This document shows positions 35,080 through 46,086 of a stretch of DNA of 64,000 nucleotides, piece by piece. Under the pieces are notes generated by a model. It searched no databases, was not told where the DNA came from, and saw only the letters and a program-made list of their open reading frames with translations. Each line of letters starts with the position of its first letter. Positions within the stretch are counted from its first letter, which is position 1. The DNA lies in NCBI GenBank assembly GCA_002205965.3, contig NADL03000758.1:1240001-1304000 (forward strand), written 5' to 3'. Made by a program: the position numbers and the translations under genes. The DNA comes from Kappaphycus alvarezii. Lineage: Eukaryota; Rhodophyta; Florideophyceae; Gigartinales; Solieriaceae.

Positions 35080-35500
35080 TTTCCTAGTTGTAAATTGTCA
35101 TGCGTAAGTACCACAATTTTAACGCAGTACATGGCAAATGATAAATCTCCAAGCGATCAGGAATATAAGAAAATGAGTCCCCAAGCACCTGAATCTCCTC
35201 TAGGACCAAGTTAATTTCCCGAATTTTAAAAGAAGCAAACTTCTCTACCCAACGACCATCTAGACGACTAAAATATTTCTTGGTCATGAAATTCTTCTTG
35301 GTTGTCGGTCAGAACTTCGAAATGTCTATCCTTCAAGGTACGGACGAAAAAGTTGCAATGCCCGCACCCGGGCCAGAAGCCCTCCCTCACTGGATGTTAA
35401 ATGTTCTCCACTGCGGTCAATTTCTTGGAAGCATAGGGCAGCACCGTATACCGACTTTTATCATCCATTGGTTCAAAGTAGCCCTAATATCCCGCTGCGA
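35080..35500 (-). pseudogene. RNase H of the old Ty3/gypsy element
   Basis: The minus strand includes DASQRDIRATL and, after frame breaks, NFMTKKYFSRLDGRWVEKFA followed by SFKIREINLVL, the usual end of a gypsy RNase H. Confidence 0.7.
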
Positions 35501-35504
35501 TGCA

Positions 35505-36432
35505 TCAATATGGATGCGGAAGGGCGGAAACAGTCCAGCGGGCTAGAATAGGTGCAGTCGCTAAAGTAACTTTCAAATCTTTAAACGCAGCTTGCGTCGT
35601 TGCCTCTAATTTCCGAACCCCGTAATGCTTCCGCAGAAACACCGAGAACGGTGCGACCCGAGTCAAAAAGCTGGGAATGAAACGGCGGAAGACCTGAACG
35701 AGCCCAAGGAAACTACGAAGGTCCGTCAGATTGATCGGTCGCGGCCAGTTTTTGATAACATCTACCTCGTTCGGATGCATACGGATGACCTCAAGGCCAA
35801 AAACGTGCACGAGGAACTCTGTCTCCGTTTTCGTAAATGTGCACTTCTTAGGCGATGCGAATAGTTTTTACTCGCGTAGACGATCCAAAACGGTACGGAT
35901 GTGGTGCAGCTGCTTTCTCTTGTATCTCTGTAGATCATAATATCATTGATATAAAAAAAGGAACCGGTTGATGCAATCATGAAAAACACGATTCATGAGC
36001 GACTGAAATGTTGCGGAAGTAATAACAGCCCCATTGGCATAACGAGGTACCCAAATTGCCGTAATTTGTGTTAAACGCGTTTTTCTCGATGTCCGAAGGC
36101 CGTAAACGGACTTGATGAAACCGTGTCATCGAATGCAGCTTCCAGAAGAAAATCGCTTTTTCGAGCCGAATGCATATATCATCTCATCGTGTTAGAGGGG
36201 CATCGATGCGTTTACATATTCGATCAATTCCTCTATAATCCACAACTCCACGTAACGCGCGGCCCAGATAGTTGACAAAGAAAGGGTGAACCATGAGTTG
36301 ATCGTCTCGGATAAAAGGTCCCAGCATGCAGAAGCTTTTCCTTATGCTCTCAAGCCTCCAAAAGCTCTGCAGGTGACAACTCATATAATGGGCGGTGTGG
36401 TGGCCTGATATAAGGAACGGTCTCAATTTCAT
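35505..36432 (-). pseudogene. Reverse transcriptase of the old Ty3/gypsy element, catalytic Asp changed
   Basis: From high to low coordinates: RDDQLMVHPFFVNYLGR, GVVDYRGIDRICKRIDAPL, the active-site box FFYINDIMIYRD at about 35930-35960, KNWPRPINLTDLRSFLGLVQ and FIPSFLTRVAPFSVFLRK. The first catalytic Asp of YIDD reads Asn (codon at 35945-35947), so this copy would be inactive even without its frame breaks. Confidence 0.83.
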
Positions 36433-37351
36433 GGATTATATCACGTTTGGAAGGCAAGCTGGCTGGCTTTTCATCCTGAAACACAGACCAAAATTCCTGC
36501 AGGAGCTCTCAATATCCTGCTCCTCACTGCTAAGTAGTTCAGCTTTGCACTTAAATCAGACTGCGGGGTGTAGTACTGTGAAGAAGAACTTTTCATGGCA
36601 TAATATACTTCAACACCCCGTTTTAAATGGCGCAGTACTTTGAGAAAGCGCTTAACTGTAAGCAATCTGACCTGTGTTGGCGACGAGCTTGTGACAGCGT
36701 CAGCACTGAGCACATAATTACCCCATATTGTGCGTACTCAATGTTATTGTGCGGCCTTTCTAGTCAGTGCTTGGATTCTCTTCCGCATGTCATGGCATGC
36801 CCAGTAAACCGTCCAACCGGCAATCAGCAACAAACCATTTTACATTATAGCAATAAGATCTAATTACAACTGTGCCATTAGTGATCATCTCTCCCTCTAT
36901 TTCCTTTGCACCCTGCTTAGCGTGATTAAAAATATCGAAATGGAAGTTAAGGTAGGTTGTTCACGACTATCCTCTGCAAACTCCTGGTAAATTACATCCA
37001 ACCTACATCAGTCATCTCTTAGTACGCTTGCAGGTGTAAATTTAAAGTTACCCTTCATATCCAGCAATGGAACACACATTAATTCGGCAGAATTTGCAAC
37101 GCGCAATTTTTGCAATAGCACTTTGATTCGTGAAGTTATTTTAACGGACACTTCTTAATTTTAGAAGAACCATTTATTTTTCGAGCTACCATGATCTACA
37201 ATATTATCGTGCTCTTCAGAGGCCAATTCTGCCTCAATATCCGCAACAGAAGCGTTTGGAATACTACTACTCTTACGGTGCTTCAACAGTCGGCGTCGAC
37301 CATGTGACACAAGAAACAAGCGTTGTTTCGAATATCCTCCAAACGCCTTCT

Positions 37352-37576
37352 CTAGCGCTTAGACAGATCCAAATGAGTGTTTCCTATTTCCATTGGAACA
37401 GGAGTAGACGAAGAGGAAGAAGTTGGTGGAACCGATCTGGATACAGAAGACGATGGTAAAGACATTCCACAAAATGCCGCCTCAACTCGAAGAACTATTT
37501 TGGTGGCCTCTTTGAAATCTACGTAGCTTGCTTGAACTGAACGTTCGCTTTCAATCCGCTGACGAACTTGTGTCAC
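37352..37576 (-). pseudogene. Gag C-terminal fragment of the old Ty3/gypsy element
   Basis: The segment DFKEATKIVLRVEAAFCGMS leads into a Ser/Pro run ending PVPMEIGN, a pattern often seen just before the zinc knuckle of gypsy Gag proteins. No knuckle is readable after it. Confidence 0.55.
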
Positions 37577-38197
37577 TTCTCGCTTGGACTCATATCGGGA
37601 TGGCTAACACAATGGTACGGAAGGCAGTCAAATATTAAGCTACAGATCCACTCTGTTTTTATGACCGGAGTGTATCCCTAGCCCGCTGCTCATGGTCTTC
37701 AGGAAAAAAATATTTACGAATTGCGCCGGCAAACTCTTCCCAAGGTTTTGGACCATTTTCTGCCTTCAACAATGTATACCAACATATGCCTACCGTGTTA
37801 TCAAGGAGAGTCGTGGCATGCAAAAATCGGTCCTTTTCGGAGATATTTGCATTATAATTTGCAAACTGAATTAAATTGAAATATTGTTCCGCTTTGTGCG
37901 CACAATCAAGAAGTCCCTACTTCCACTGAAGGCTTTCGACCTATTCAGTTTAAGGTTGATCTATACGGAAGACTTCCGAGCTTCATACCGAGAAGCGATG
38001 CTACGAGTGCACTGAGTGAACAGACTGCCCATTTCAACACCCCCCTCAATCAGGAGACCACAGAATTCTGTGAGAACTCAGACATATTACAGCTCATTCT
38101 TATACCCCATGGGACAGTAAGTAATACCGAAAACACACATATTAGATTTTCACCAGTGCGACCACTTGCGAGGCTCGAACTGCCGATAATACTGGTG

Positions 38198-38400
38198 CAA
38201 TGAATGAGATAATTTCTTTACTAGAGCTGTTTCTCTGACAGTTTGGTACACCTCATTTCTTCCGCATCTTGAGCAGCCTTTTCACCCAAATCACCCACCC
38301 TGTACCCTTTTCACACCCATTTGGAGACTATTCAGATATCAAACAACCATTTGAACATATATAATTCTAATTAAGGCTTACAGGCACTTTAAGCTGTCAC
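38198..38400 (-). repeat. LTR-like repeat, upstream copy of the minus-strand element
   Basis: Pairs with 32433-32635. Its final 40 bases are followed at 38401-38441 by an imperfect second copy (ATTTCAATTAGGACTCGCAG, then ATACTTTAAG), so the LTR edge carries a small tandem duplication. Confidence 0.7.
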
Positions 38401-39204
38401 ATTTATTTCAATTAGGACTCGCAGATACTTTAAGCCCTCACAGCTGTGGTGTTGGAAACACGAAGCAACCATATGAAGTAGTCGTAAGAATAATGGATGC
38501 AGGGGTCATCGATGGAGGGAAACAGGTGGATTTCGTAGTAGTAGGCTCGAGCATTGATCTGTAAGACATGCCCAGGATTCAACACGTTAAATCTTGGGTT
38601 ACCAATAGTGCAATAACACTGTTTCTAGGAAAGTTCGCATTACACCTTGACCCACCTAAAGTACCCCGGTCTACATCTGTCAAGGATAGCTGAAGAATAT
38701 CTCGAAGACTAATTCTCAGCGCTTCATGAGGACATTCCGATTGGGCTTGAAATAGCATCAAAGAACAATTCGGGATTATCTACCATTTTTTCAACGACCA
38801 GCGACTGCTTCTCTGTATCTCTCCCTAGCCTCACTCGAACCGTCTTGCCCTGGCGGAAATTGCGGAGCGATTAATATAAGTATTATTGCTCTCTTGGCAT
38901 CATATTTAGAGTCGAGCTTTTCAGCGTAGTTTTACGTTCCTGTGAACTCGATCCTCCCCTTCACTATGGGGTTTTCAAAGTCACCTTCGCTATTACCAAA
39001 CCTGGAAATCTCTCAGTGCACTAATTTACTCCATGTAGACTCATATCTAATGCAAACTGACCGAGCAGACAGAGGAAATTGCTCATAAACAAGCACATTA
39101 ACAGACACAGACACACAAAATCTCGACTACAACAAGTTAAGGTTTACTTATTGTTTCCTATGCTATGCATCCTGTACTACGCACCGTGAACCGGTCTAAG
39201 ACTT
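38401..39204. other. Spacer between two retroelements
   Basis: No gene is recognised. It separates the edge of the old gypsy element from the direct repeat of the DIRS-order element. Confidence 0.5.
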
Positions 39205-39237
39205 TTCGTCCAGTGTAGGCCTTGTTTATGCAGATGA
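39205..39237 (+). repeat. Left direct repeat of the recombinase retroelement
   Basis: TCGTCCAGTGTAGGCC is followed by TTGTTTATGCAGATGA. It recurs with two substitutions at 42205-42237, exactly 3,000 bp away. Confidence 0.88.
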
Positions 39238-39243
39238 CGTCTG

Positions 39244-40110
39244 ATGGGTTGCTCGGAATACCTTTGTCGAGCAATCCGGTATGGGATCTTTGAAGCCCCG
39301 GTTCAGCTGTTTGTTGCCAGGGAGGGCCGAGAACTCGGAGATATCCCTCAGACAGAGACAGACCGCGCGTTTGCCCTCGCGGATTTGGAGGACGGAATCA
39401 AAGCGGGAATTTATCGGGAAGTATAGCATCTTCACCCTCAGCGTGCGAAGTCGCGGGGCGCAGTCATTTCCTCGGCATTCACCATTTGGCACGAGGTCGA
39501 GGAAGGGCTCAAAGGTCGGTTTGTGGTCAATCTGAACGTACAATCGAAACATTGGCCAAAGGGGTCGGTACGCATGGAAAGGCTTCCAGAATTTGCCTTT
39601 ACGATCCAACGAAACGACCACTTCCTATCGTTGGACATCAAGAAGGGCTACCACCATCTCCGAGTTCACCCTACGATGAGAGAATGGTTTATTTTTCGAT
39701 ATGCTGGGCGATACTTTCAGTGCATCGCTTTGCCCTTTGGTTGGGGACCTGGGGCTCTCTTGTTTACGGTTTGATGTCGCCATTCGTGCAAGAGCTGCGC
39801 TGCTATGTGTATCGCGTACTAGCTTGTCTGGACGACTTTCTCGTCGCTCCGTCGCCGTACGGGCGGTCTCAACGTTGCTACATTGCCGGGATGCTCGGGA
39901 GCGGATGGAGAGGTTGATGACCAAGCTTGGGCTTATCCGACAGACGAACAAAGGAGAATGGTAGGGTGCTACCTGAGTAGAGCACCTCGGCGTAATCGTA
40001 GATTCTGCGGAGATGAGGTTCTACGTGGCCCCCCGCAAAGTCCGGAAGGTGAAGTCGCTCGGGAGCAAACTACTGAAGGAAGTGCGCAACGGTCTAAGGT
40101 GGGTATCCAG
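39244..40110 (+). pseudogene. Reverse transcriptase of the recombinase retroelement
   Basis: Blocks in order: GCSEYLCRAIRYGIF, DRAFALADLEDGIKAGIYRE, FVVNLNVQSKHWPKG, FAFTIQRNDHFLSLDIKKGY with HHLRVHPTMREWFIF, YFQCIALPFGWG, and the catalytic box VLACLDDFLVAPSPYG at about 39815-39860. The thumb reads MRFYVAPRKVRKVKSLGSKL. LDIKKGYHH and LPFG are diagnostic of the RT fold. Two or more frame changes split it. Confidence 0.85.
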
Positions 40111-40329
40111 GAAAGCCCTGCGGACATTTTGCGGCGTCTGTGTTTCGCCTACCCTTCCTATGCCTTGGGCACGATTTTACTCTCGGTCTCTTTATTGGGA
40201 ATTATCCTCTACAGCCACGGACGCCCGAGGCCGCTGCCGTTGTCGCATCAAAGCATACGGGACGTCACATTTTGGCACAGTCTCTCGCGCCAGGAACTGG
40301 ACGGGCGAATAATGCGTCCGTTTCAACCA

Positions 40330-40760
40330 GATGCGTCAATGCATACAGACGCTGCCGACGTCGGGTTCGGCGGCACACTGCACACTACGGACATGCGCCC
40401 CGGTGTCCCTGGACAGTAAATGGCACAAGCTATATGGAGTTGGAATACCGTGCACAATCCATTACGTTAAGAGAATTGAAGGCTATACGTATGCCCCTCA
40501 TGGGACCTCTTGGCCGTCGTGTCGCCCAAGCGAATTTCTCCAATCTCTCGTCCACACCGACAACCAGGAAGTGACGCACGTGGCCAACAGCTTTTATCCG
40601 CGAGCCGACCAATGATGCGAGAGCTTCGGCGGTTGAGTCTGTACTCGAGAAGCTTGTTTTCGCATCCGAACAGAGTGGCTACCGTCCATCGCCAACAAGT
40701 TTGCCGACGACTTGTCGCGACGGTTCCCCCGTGGAGACCTCCGGATTCGTCGGCAGCTTC
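40330..40760 (+). pseudogene. RNase H of the recombinase retroelement
   Basis: The plus strand reads SMHTDAADVGFGGTLHTTDM, RAQSITLRELKAIRMPLMG, a HTDNQEVTHVANS box, and SGWLPSIANKFADDLSRRF in shifting frames. These are the three usual catalytic neighbourhoods of DIRS-order RNase H and its LSR-type end. Confidence 0.8.
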
Positions 40761-41169
40761 GCGTTCCGTGATATGGGCTCGCAGCCCTACTCGACGCTTT
40801 CAAGTACCGTCCGCTAGGAGAGCATTCGGTATTCCTCCGCCGACAAGCGTACCAGGAGCTAGCGGCCGAGTGGGACCAAGCGACGGTCCGTGTACTGTGT
40901 CCTCCGATAGACTTGATCAAAGCAACAGTGATGAAGTTGCAACAGACACAGTCGCCGATACCGGACTGGCCTCTTCAGGCGTGGCACAGCGCGGCCCTCC
41001 ACATGGCGCAACGTCACAGACGCCTCCCGCATGCCCCCAGGAAGTCTGGGACGCCCAGAGGACGTTGAACCCACATTGGCGGCTCCTATACCTCGAGATC
41101 AACCTCTAACTACCAGGTCGGAGGCCCTTTGAACCTCGGAGACGCCGCTGTCCGTGTCACCATCCCCAG

Positions 41170-42154
41170 ATCACTCCTGGTAGTCTTATATCCGCAGAAC
41201 TCGTCTCTCGCTATGCTTGGCGCGATAGCACTGCCGAAGCACGCAGCACGCAATGGCGTACCTGGCTCCAGTTCTGCACCCATGAAGGACGTTCTCTCTT
41301 CTGTGATGAAGCCCACCTGGTTGCATTCATTGGCTGGCTTGCTATCGAGAGGGAGGCTGGCCGCCGACAAGTTGGCTCTTCCTCGCTACCACAGTACCTC
41401 AGTGCCGTCCGGCAGATGCAGCTAATTGTCACTGGTGCTGAAGGTCCCTCGCTACCATTTATAGATCATGTTCTCCGTGCCTATATTATATAAGAAGAAG
41501 CGAACTTCCCTGCTCCTTCCGTGCGATTGGCATATCCGCGTCTGTCGCTCAGCGTATCTGAGGTATTGGATGGCGTCGTCAGCGGGCAGCGTTCTTCGTG
41601 ACGCCGCTGCCTGCGTGTTTGCGGATTGCTTTAACGGCCTCCGAGAGATCTCGGTCATGTCGTTGCTAACTGACAATGTTACCATTACGCAGGACGCTAT
41701 TACGGCGCGACTATCTATCGTGAAGGGCCGAGCAGCTAGTCAGGTACCTTTGGTTTCATTCTGTCGAGCAACTTCACTGCCTTCACCGTTGGACGTCCGT
41801 ATTCATTGGTATTCTCTACGCCGCCCACACGCTCGTTTCTTCGCACTCCCTGGGAATCCCGCGAATGCATAGAGGCCAACTGAATCAAGCTTATTGCGAT
41901 GCCTCTCCACGTTGGATGTGTCTGCACCCACTGGCGGGTCATATATATCACACTCGCTGCGAATCGGGTCCCATACCGAACAAGTCTTAGTCGGCGTACC
42001 CCTTGAAATTTGCCTTTCTCGTTTTGGTTGGGGGCCTAACTCCAGTGAAATGGCATCTCTTTATTTTGACCGTACTATTACAGATTCTGCTGCCTCGTTC
42101 GGTTTTTCGGACCTGCTTCTGTGTCGCTCAGCAGGTCCGCTTCCATCCCGGTAG
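41170..42154 (+). pseudogene. Tyrosine recombinase of the retroelement, catalytic residues present
   Basis: An N-terminal core-binding region reads RSTQWRTWLQFCTHEGRSLF and LPQYLSAVRQMQLIV. The catalytic domain follows: CFNGLREISVMSLL with the first Arg (41642-41644), ITARLSIVKGRAASQVPLV, HARFFALPGN, then SHSLRIGSH with HxxR (His 41951, Arg 41960) and ASLYFDRTI with the nucleophile Tyr at 42062-42064. So the R-HxxR-Y set is intact, although frame changes separate the parts. It would insert circular cDNA by recombination without target duplication (known for the class). Confidence 0.88.
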
Positions 42155-42204
42155 GACGTCGCAGTGATGCTCCGCGTTAGAACTGCGTTCTTTTCTTTTG
42201 GTGT

Positions 42205-42237
42205 CTCGTCCAGTGTAGGCCATGGTTATGCAGATGA
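42205..42237 (+). repeat. Right direct repeat of the recombinase retroelement
   Basis: CTCGTCCAGTGTAGGCCATG then GTTATGCAGATGA matches 39205-39237 and lies 140 bases after the recombinase Tyr codon, as for the A2 part of a split direct repeat. Confidence 0.85.
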
Positions 42238-43920
42238 AACGCAGCCAACGGATAGCAAGGTTGGTCATGTTATGAAAAGTCTCGCCGCGTAAGTGTAATC
42301 CGTGGAAGTTTGCATGTCATGAACACCCTGGTCACACTGTATTCATGTTGAGTCAATTCGAATGCATTGTCGGCCACCCTGGAGTATAAGAATGCAAGTG
42401 TTGGAGACAGGCAAGGTGAAAAGAGGCATGACTCTCTCTATCCCCACCCTCACTCCTTGCACTCCGTGCCTCATGCCTCTCTCTTTCTTGAAGTGTAAAT
42501 GTATCCCTGACGTTACTCGAAACGCGTGAGCCTCTTACATATGTCACGCGAGATCAGGATCAAATGGGAATTATCCCCGAGGGGGAACTGCGGCCGAGGG
42601 AACGGGGGGGGAGGTGGCGGGCGGCCTATTTTGTGGACCGTGTCCCTTCTTTTTGCTGTACACGCCACGGTGCTAATGTAAGGTCGCGGTTCAGTTCTTA
42701 CGATCCTTATACCATATAGGGTTGCAACCTTCCCCTTTAGTCACCATAAGTTCTTTATCACCCCCTTTCAGCCCTGTTTGGGTCGTCAGTAAACAGCGTT
42801 TCCTCCTACCAAAAATCTCTCATTTCGCAAAACTTGTTGCCATATTATCTATTTTAGAAAGACCTAACGTATACTTATACTATATGAAAAATGAAAAACG
42901 ATACCTCTAGCTACGTTGTCCAATACGACATCCTCAACACTGGTGTTAATCATCATTAACTACCTCTCTTTGACCGTACCTTTGTCTCTCTTCTGTTGCT
43001 TTGATTTTCTTTATCTAATCTTCACCTCGCCGCGCTCGTTGTTTCCTCGTCTCGTAAAGCGCGGGCACGGGTGACAGATACTTGTGTCCTCTCGTGACTT
43101 TTAGATCGATCTTCTATGTCGGCTGGGAAGTTTTAATGCCATTGGTCATGGCCTTTTCAAGTGGAATGTCAGCACGCGCCTCCAGCGATCATAGAACCCC
43201 AAACTGGGAGCAATGCGAACAGATTGCTCTCTATCTTCATCATTTTTAGCATCGCTCAGCGAATTCTGTTTCATTTACCTCTGGTTGTCTTCCTGACGGA
43301 AAGCAGAGGGTCCTGGGTCGCGCAGACCTGGTGGTTGCTATCTAGGTCGCCTATCTGGAGCACTTGACTTCGTCGTCTTCGCTTTTTCTGAGCATCTCAC
43401 TTACAATGGAGTATTCAAGCAATCGCCGCCTTTGTTTGCCACGGTTTCGGTAGGTAAATCTTCATCCTTTCCGTCTGCAGATGCGAACATCGGTTTTGTA
43501 GCTGGCGCGTTGGGTCTGCTTAGCAGACCCACTCAAACAATAACGAGTAGGTTTTCGTACAATCAGACAATCACTTTGTTGACTTGAATATCAGCGTCCT
43601 TCCTTCCGAAGGGAAGACTGCGTCCTTGCTTGTATACTACACGCCTAGACTCTCGGGCCGTTCGTGGAGGATAAAAATTTAGATGCAATGCACAAACACT
43701 CGAATCAAAAAAAGACGGGCGGATATATTCAGATTGGATAATTCAGCGGATTGATGCGAACTGTTTCACCTACTTAAAGCTGACAATAAAAGTCTCTGTT
43801 TCTATCTATTGTAAATGCACACTTAGATGTCACATTTGTCAACCCCTTGGCACCCTGCTATCGGAGGATGAGGACCCTCAACTCCCTCGCCAGATTTAAC
43901 TTCGCTTATGCATAAAAGCT
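42238..43920. other. Post-element and intergenic DNA, no gene recognised
   Basis: An inverted repeat with 10-base arms lies at 42422-42431 and 42471-42480 (AGAGGCATGA / TCATGCCTCT). A G-rich run including eight consecutive G lies near 42605. The remaining frames are short and without resemblance to known proteins. Confidence 0.5.
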
Positions 43921-44164
43921 CCAGAAATACCGGGAGTTTGTTGCTGGAGTGATTGGCAGTAATCAACTGCTTCCTGTCAAAATATCCATCCTCGGCGGCT
44001 GGTACCCAGACGCCTTTTCCCTCGCGACGGAGGTGGCACGCTCATTCGCTAATCGTGCCAAGGACCAATTCCCAAGGTCAGGGACACGTCTACGAGGGCA
44101 TTCTACGTTGATGATTGCTTCGAACGCCGCACGTCTGCTGAAAGGGCTCGCAGCAACTTTTTAG
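43921..44164 (+). pseudogene. Short copy 3 of the retroelement C-terminal endonuclease-like module
   Basis: The frame reads KYREFVAGV, GSNQLLPVKISILGGWYPDA, FSLATEVARSFANRAKDQFP and SNAARLLKGLAATF before the stop, matching the last 80 residues of copies 1 and 2. The Cys/His box and PD part are missing. It sits 1.7 kb after the recombinase element and just before the copia element. Confidence 0.75.
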
Positions 44165-44438
44165 TCGGCTTTCCATAGCACGCCCGTTTTCACCATACTG
44201 TTTTCTCCGCCGCCGCCACACTACGCAGGCTAATGGAAATCTCATTCTATGTTCCGCTCGTAGTAAACTAACCGAACGCGAATGTTTTTCGCTTGTCACG
44301 CGGCGAGAATCGTCCATAATAACGCCAGTTGTTTGTTGGAAGGAGTTTTGAGCGACACCTAGGCCACAACTTGAAATTTTGTATACAGTGTATTCCAGAG
44401 AACCTCCGTTCTGAGGGTGTGTACAGTAAGTGGTTACT

Positions 44439-44513
44439 ATTGCAAGATATGTTTTTAGTTTTACTTATTCCCTAGCGATCCAGGTCCTTAAGTACTGTTG
44501 TCATGCTATCGAC
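44439..44513 (-). repeat. Terminal repeat (truncated LTR), downstream end of the copia element
   Basis: Nearly identical to 47641-47712: both contain TTTTTAGTTTTACTTATTCC, CTAGCGATCCAGG and TCATGCTATCGAC, with one 2-bp indel. Flanks differ sharply on both sides. Confidence 0.85.
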
Positions 44514-44870
44514 TCCGCGAGTAGTGCATTAGCAAATGCATTCTTAACATCAATGAGTGTCGTCTTCCACCCATAGTGCATACTCAGTGCCAACATGAAT
44601 CTGACCGTCGCATATTCGATACTAGGTAAAATACCTCTGAAAAATCAAACCCAGGTATCTAGGAGAAACATTTCACAACCAATCGAGCCTTAAATCGCAC
44701 AATGATTCCCTTGCTATCTTGCTTCAGATTATATACCCACTTGGTCTGAATGACCTTCCGATCTTCAGGAAGTTCTACCGGTTCCCACTTTTTCAGTTCC
44801 TCTAGGGACTTAATCTCGAATTCCATTGGTTCATGCCATTTGGTCGCCTCATCCCGGCCCAATCGCGTCC
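44514..44870 (-). pseudogene. Partial copia reverse transcriptase
   Basis: The minus strand reads KWHEPMEFEIKSLEELKKWE, DRKVIQTKWVYNLKQDSKG, VRFKARLVVKCFS, then in other frames PGFDFSEVF, MLALSMHYGWKTTLIDVKNA and FANALLAESIA. The first catalytic Asp box (LIDVKNAF) is present. The YVDD box and everything after it is absent because the repeat begins at once. Confidence 0.85.
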
Positions 44871-45317
44871 GAGTAACACTCTTTTACGCCCTCTGTACCG
44901 TCATTGGTCTCTAGTAATAGATATGTCTATGACTTCTGCGGTGGCTGTCCAGCTGTACTCCTCTCACTGTGGCGTATACCTAGATAATATGTCAGATCAT
45001 CTAGATTGATGCCCTCATCCGAGATGTTGATATCATCATTATCATCACCTCTGAGATGCCTGTCATCATGACTGTCACCCCATGTTCACTCATACTGCTA
45101 CCGTCTGTTGTGGTCACGTTCGTCTTTCTCTATCTGCACCTACTCTGTGTGCTGACTCTGCACTGTCTTATTTTCTCCCTGAGAGGTCATCTAAACCAGT
45201 TGCTGAGTCTTTGTTATCAAACTCCATCGCATTCTCCTCCATTAGTGTAGTGCTGGCCATATTCCCTTCATCGAACCTCACATCTTTTGTCTCGATGACT
45301 CTTCTTACCATCATTCA

Positions 45318-46048
45318 TCAAGATCCTGTAGTGATCACCTCTGCAATACCAACTAATATTCCTTCCTCCGCTCTACTGTCGAATTTTCCAGATCTCCTTT
45401 TGGAAGGCTTGAATACATAGGCTTTGGTGCCAAAAATTCGCAGGTATCCAACATCCGGCTTCCTCCCGTGAATAGCCTCGAATGGTGTACAGTCTAGCTT
45501 GCAGCTGCGCGGGACTGGAGGTTGCGGATGAAACAAGCAGTTTGTACTGCTTACGCCCACAAGTTAGGCTTTTTCATTGGGTTTGATAGCAAGAGCGTCC
45601 ACGCCATATCCATCAGTGATCTGTTCAACCTTTCCGCACACCCCTTTGACTCCAATGAGTATGAGGTGGTTAGTTCATGAACTATACATCGTTGTTTCAG
45701 CCAGTTCAGAAATTTGAGACCAACATATTCCCCACTGCCATCCGACCAAACCCACTTCAAGTTGCGGCCATGCTAACTAGCGTTTCTTCTTCTTACTGTT
45801 AGATAGATTCTCGATCTCCTTGATCATTTCAATCACAGAATCGCCAGCTTCGCTCTTCCTGTGTATGAATCTACTAGAGAGTATCCACTATACTCGTCGA
45901 GTACAGTCACAAAGTACTTAGCTTTTCCAAGTGACATCACCTTCATCGGTCCAACTAAATCTGTATGAATCCTTCTATAGGTTTTGTAGTACACATATTC
46001 GTATTTTATCTGGGTTCTGCTTCCGGGGTAAGCGTGCTGACTTTCCAA
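45318..46048 (-). pseudogene. Copia integrase
   Basis: Pieces in order: RRIHTDLVGPMKV (first Asp), KYFVTVLDEYSGY, VWSDGSGEYVGLKF (second Asp), LESKGCAERLNRSLMDMAWT (Glu), then FEAIHGRKPDVGYLRIFGTK and AEEGILVGI. These are the standard copia integrase landmarks, spread over three frames. Confidence 0.85.
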
Positions 46049-46086
46049 GTGCGCACGCTCTGCAACTTTCTACTCATATCACCTAT

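Larger units (their letters stand above)
32433..38400 (-). mobile_element. Old Ty3/gypsy retrotransposon
   Basis: Minus-strand remnants read gag, RT, RNase H and integrase in Ty3/gypsy order between two diverged but alignable repeats of about 200 bp (32433-32635 and 38198-38400). The LTRs share blocks such as TTTCTTCCGCA, TTGGAGACTA or CTGGAGACTA, and a TATATA box-like run, but differ by substitutions and small indels throughout, implying an old insertion. I find no target duplication. Confidence 0.8.
39205..42237 (+). mobile_element. Tyrosine-recombinase retrotransposon (Ngaro/PAT/DIRS order), lacking gag
   Basis: Between two direct repeats of about 33 bp lie RT, RNase H and a tyrosine recombinase in that order, the hallmark of DIRS-order elements. 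The gap between RNase H and recombinase (about 40760-41130) is too short for the methyltransferase domain of DIRS1 and PAT elements, and the flanking repeats are direct rather than inverted, so a Ngaro-like affiliation is the best guess. The left repeat directly abuts the RT start, leaving no room for gag, which suggests an internal deletion. Frame changes are frequent. Confidence 0.85.

Noticed and set aside
38150-38200. tRNA-like AGGCTCGAACTGCC next to the old gypsy LTR
   Set aside because: The T-loop-like TCGAA is flanked by only a 3-bp stem and there is no acceptor stem or anticodon arm, and no TGG-type primer match at the LTR edge.
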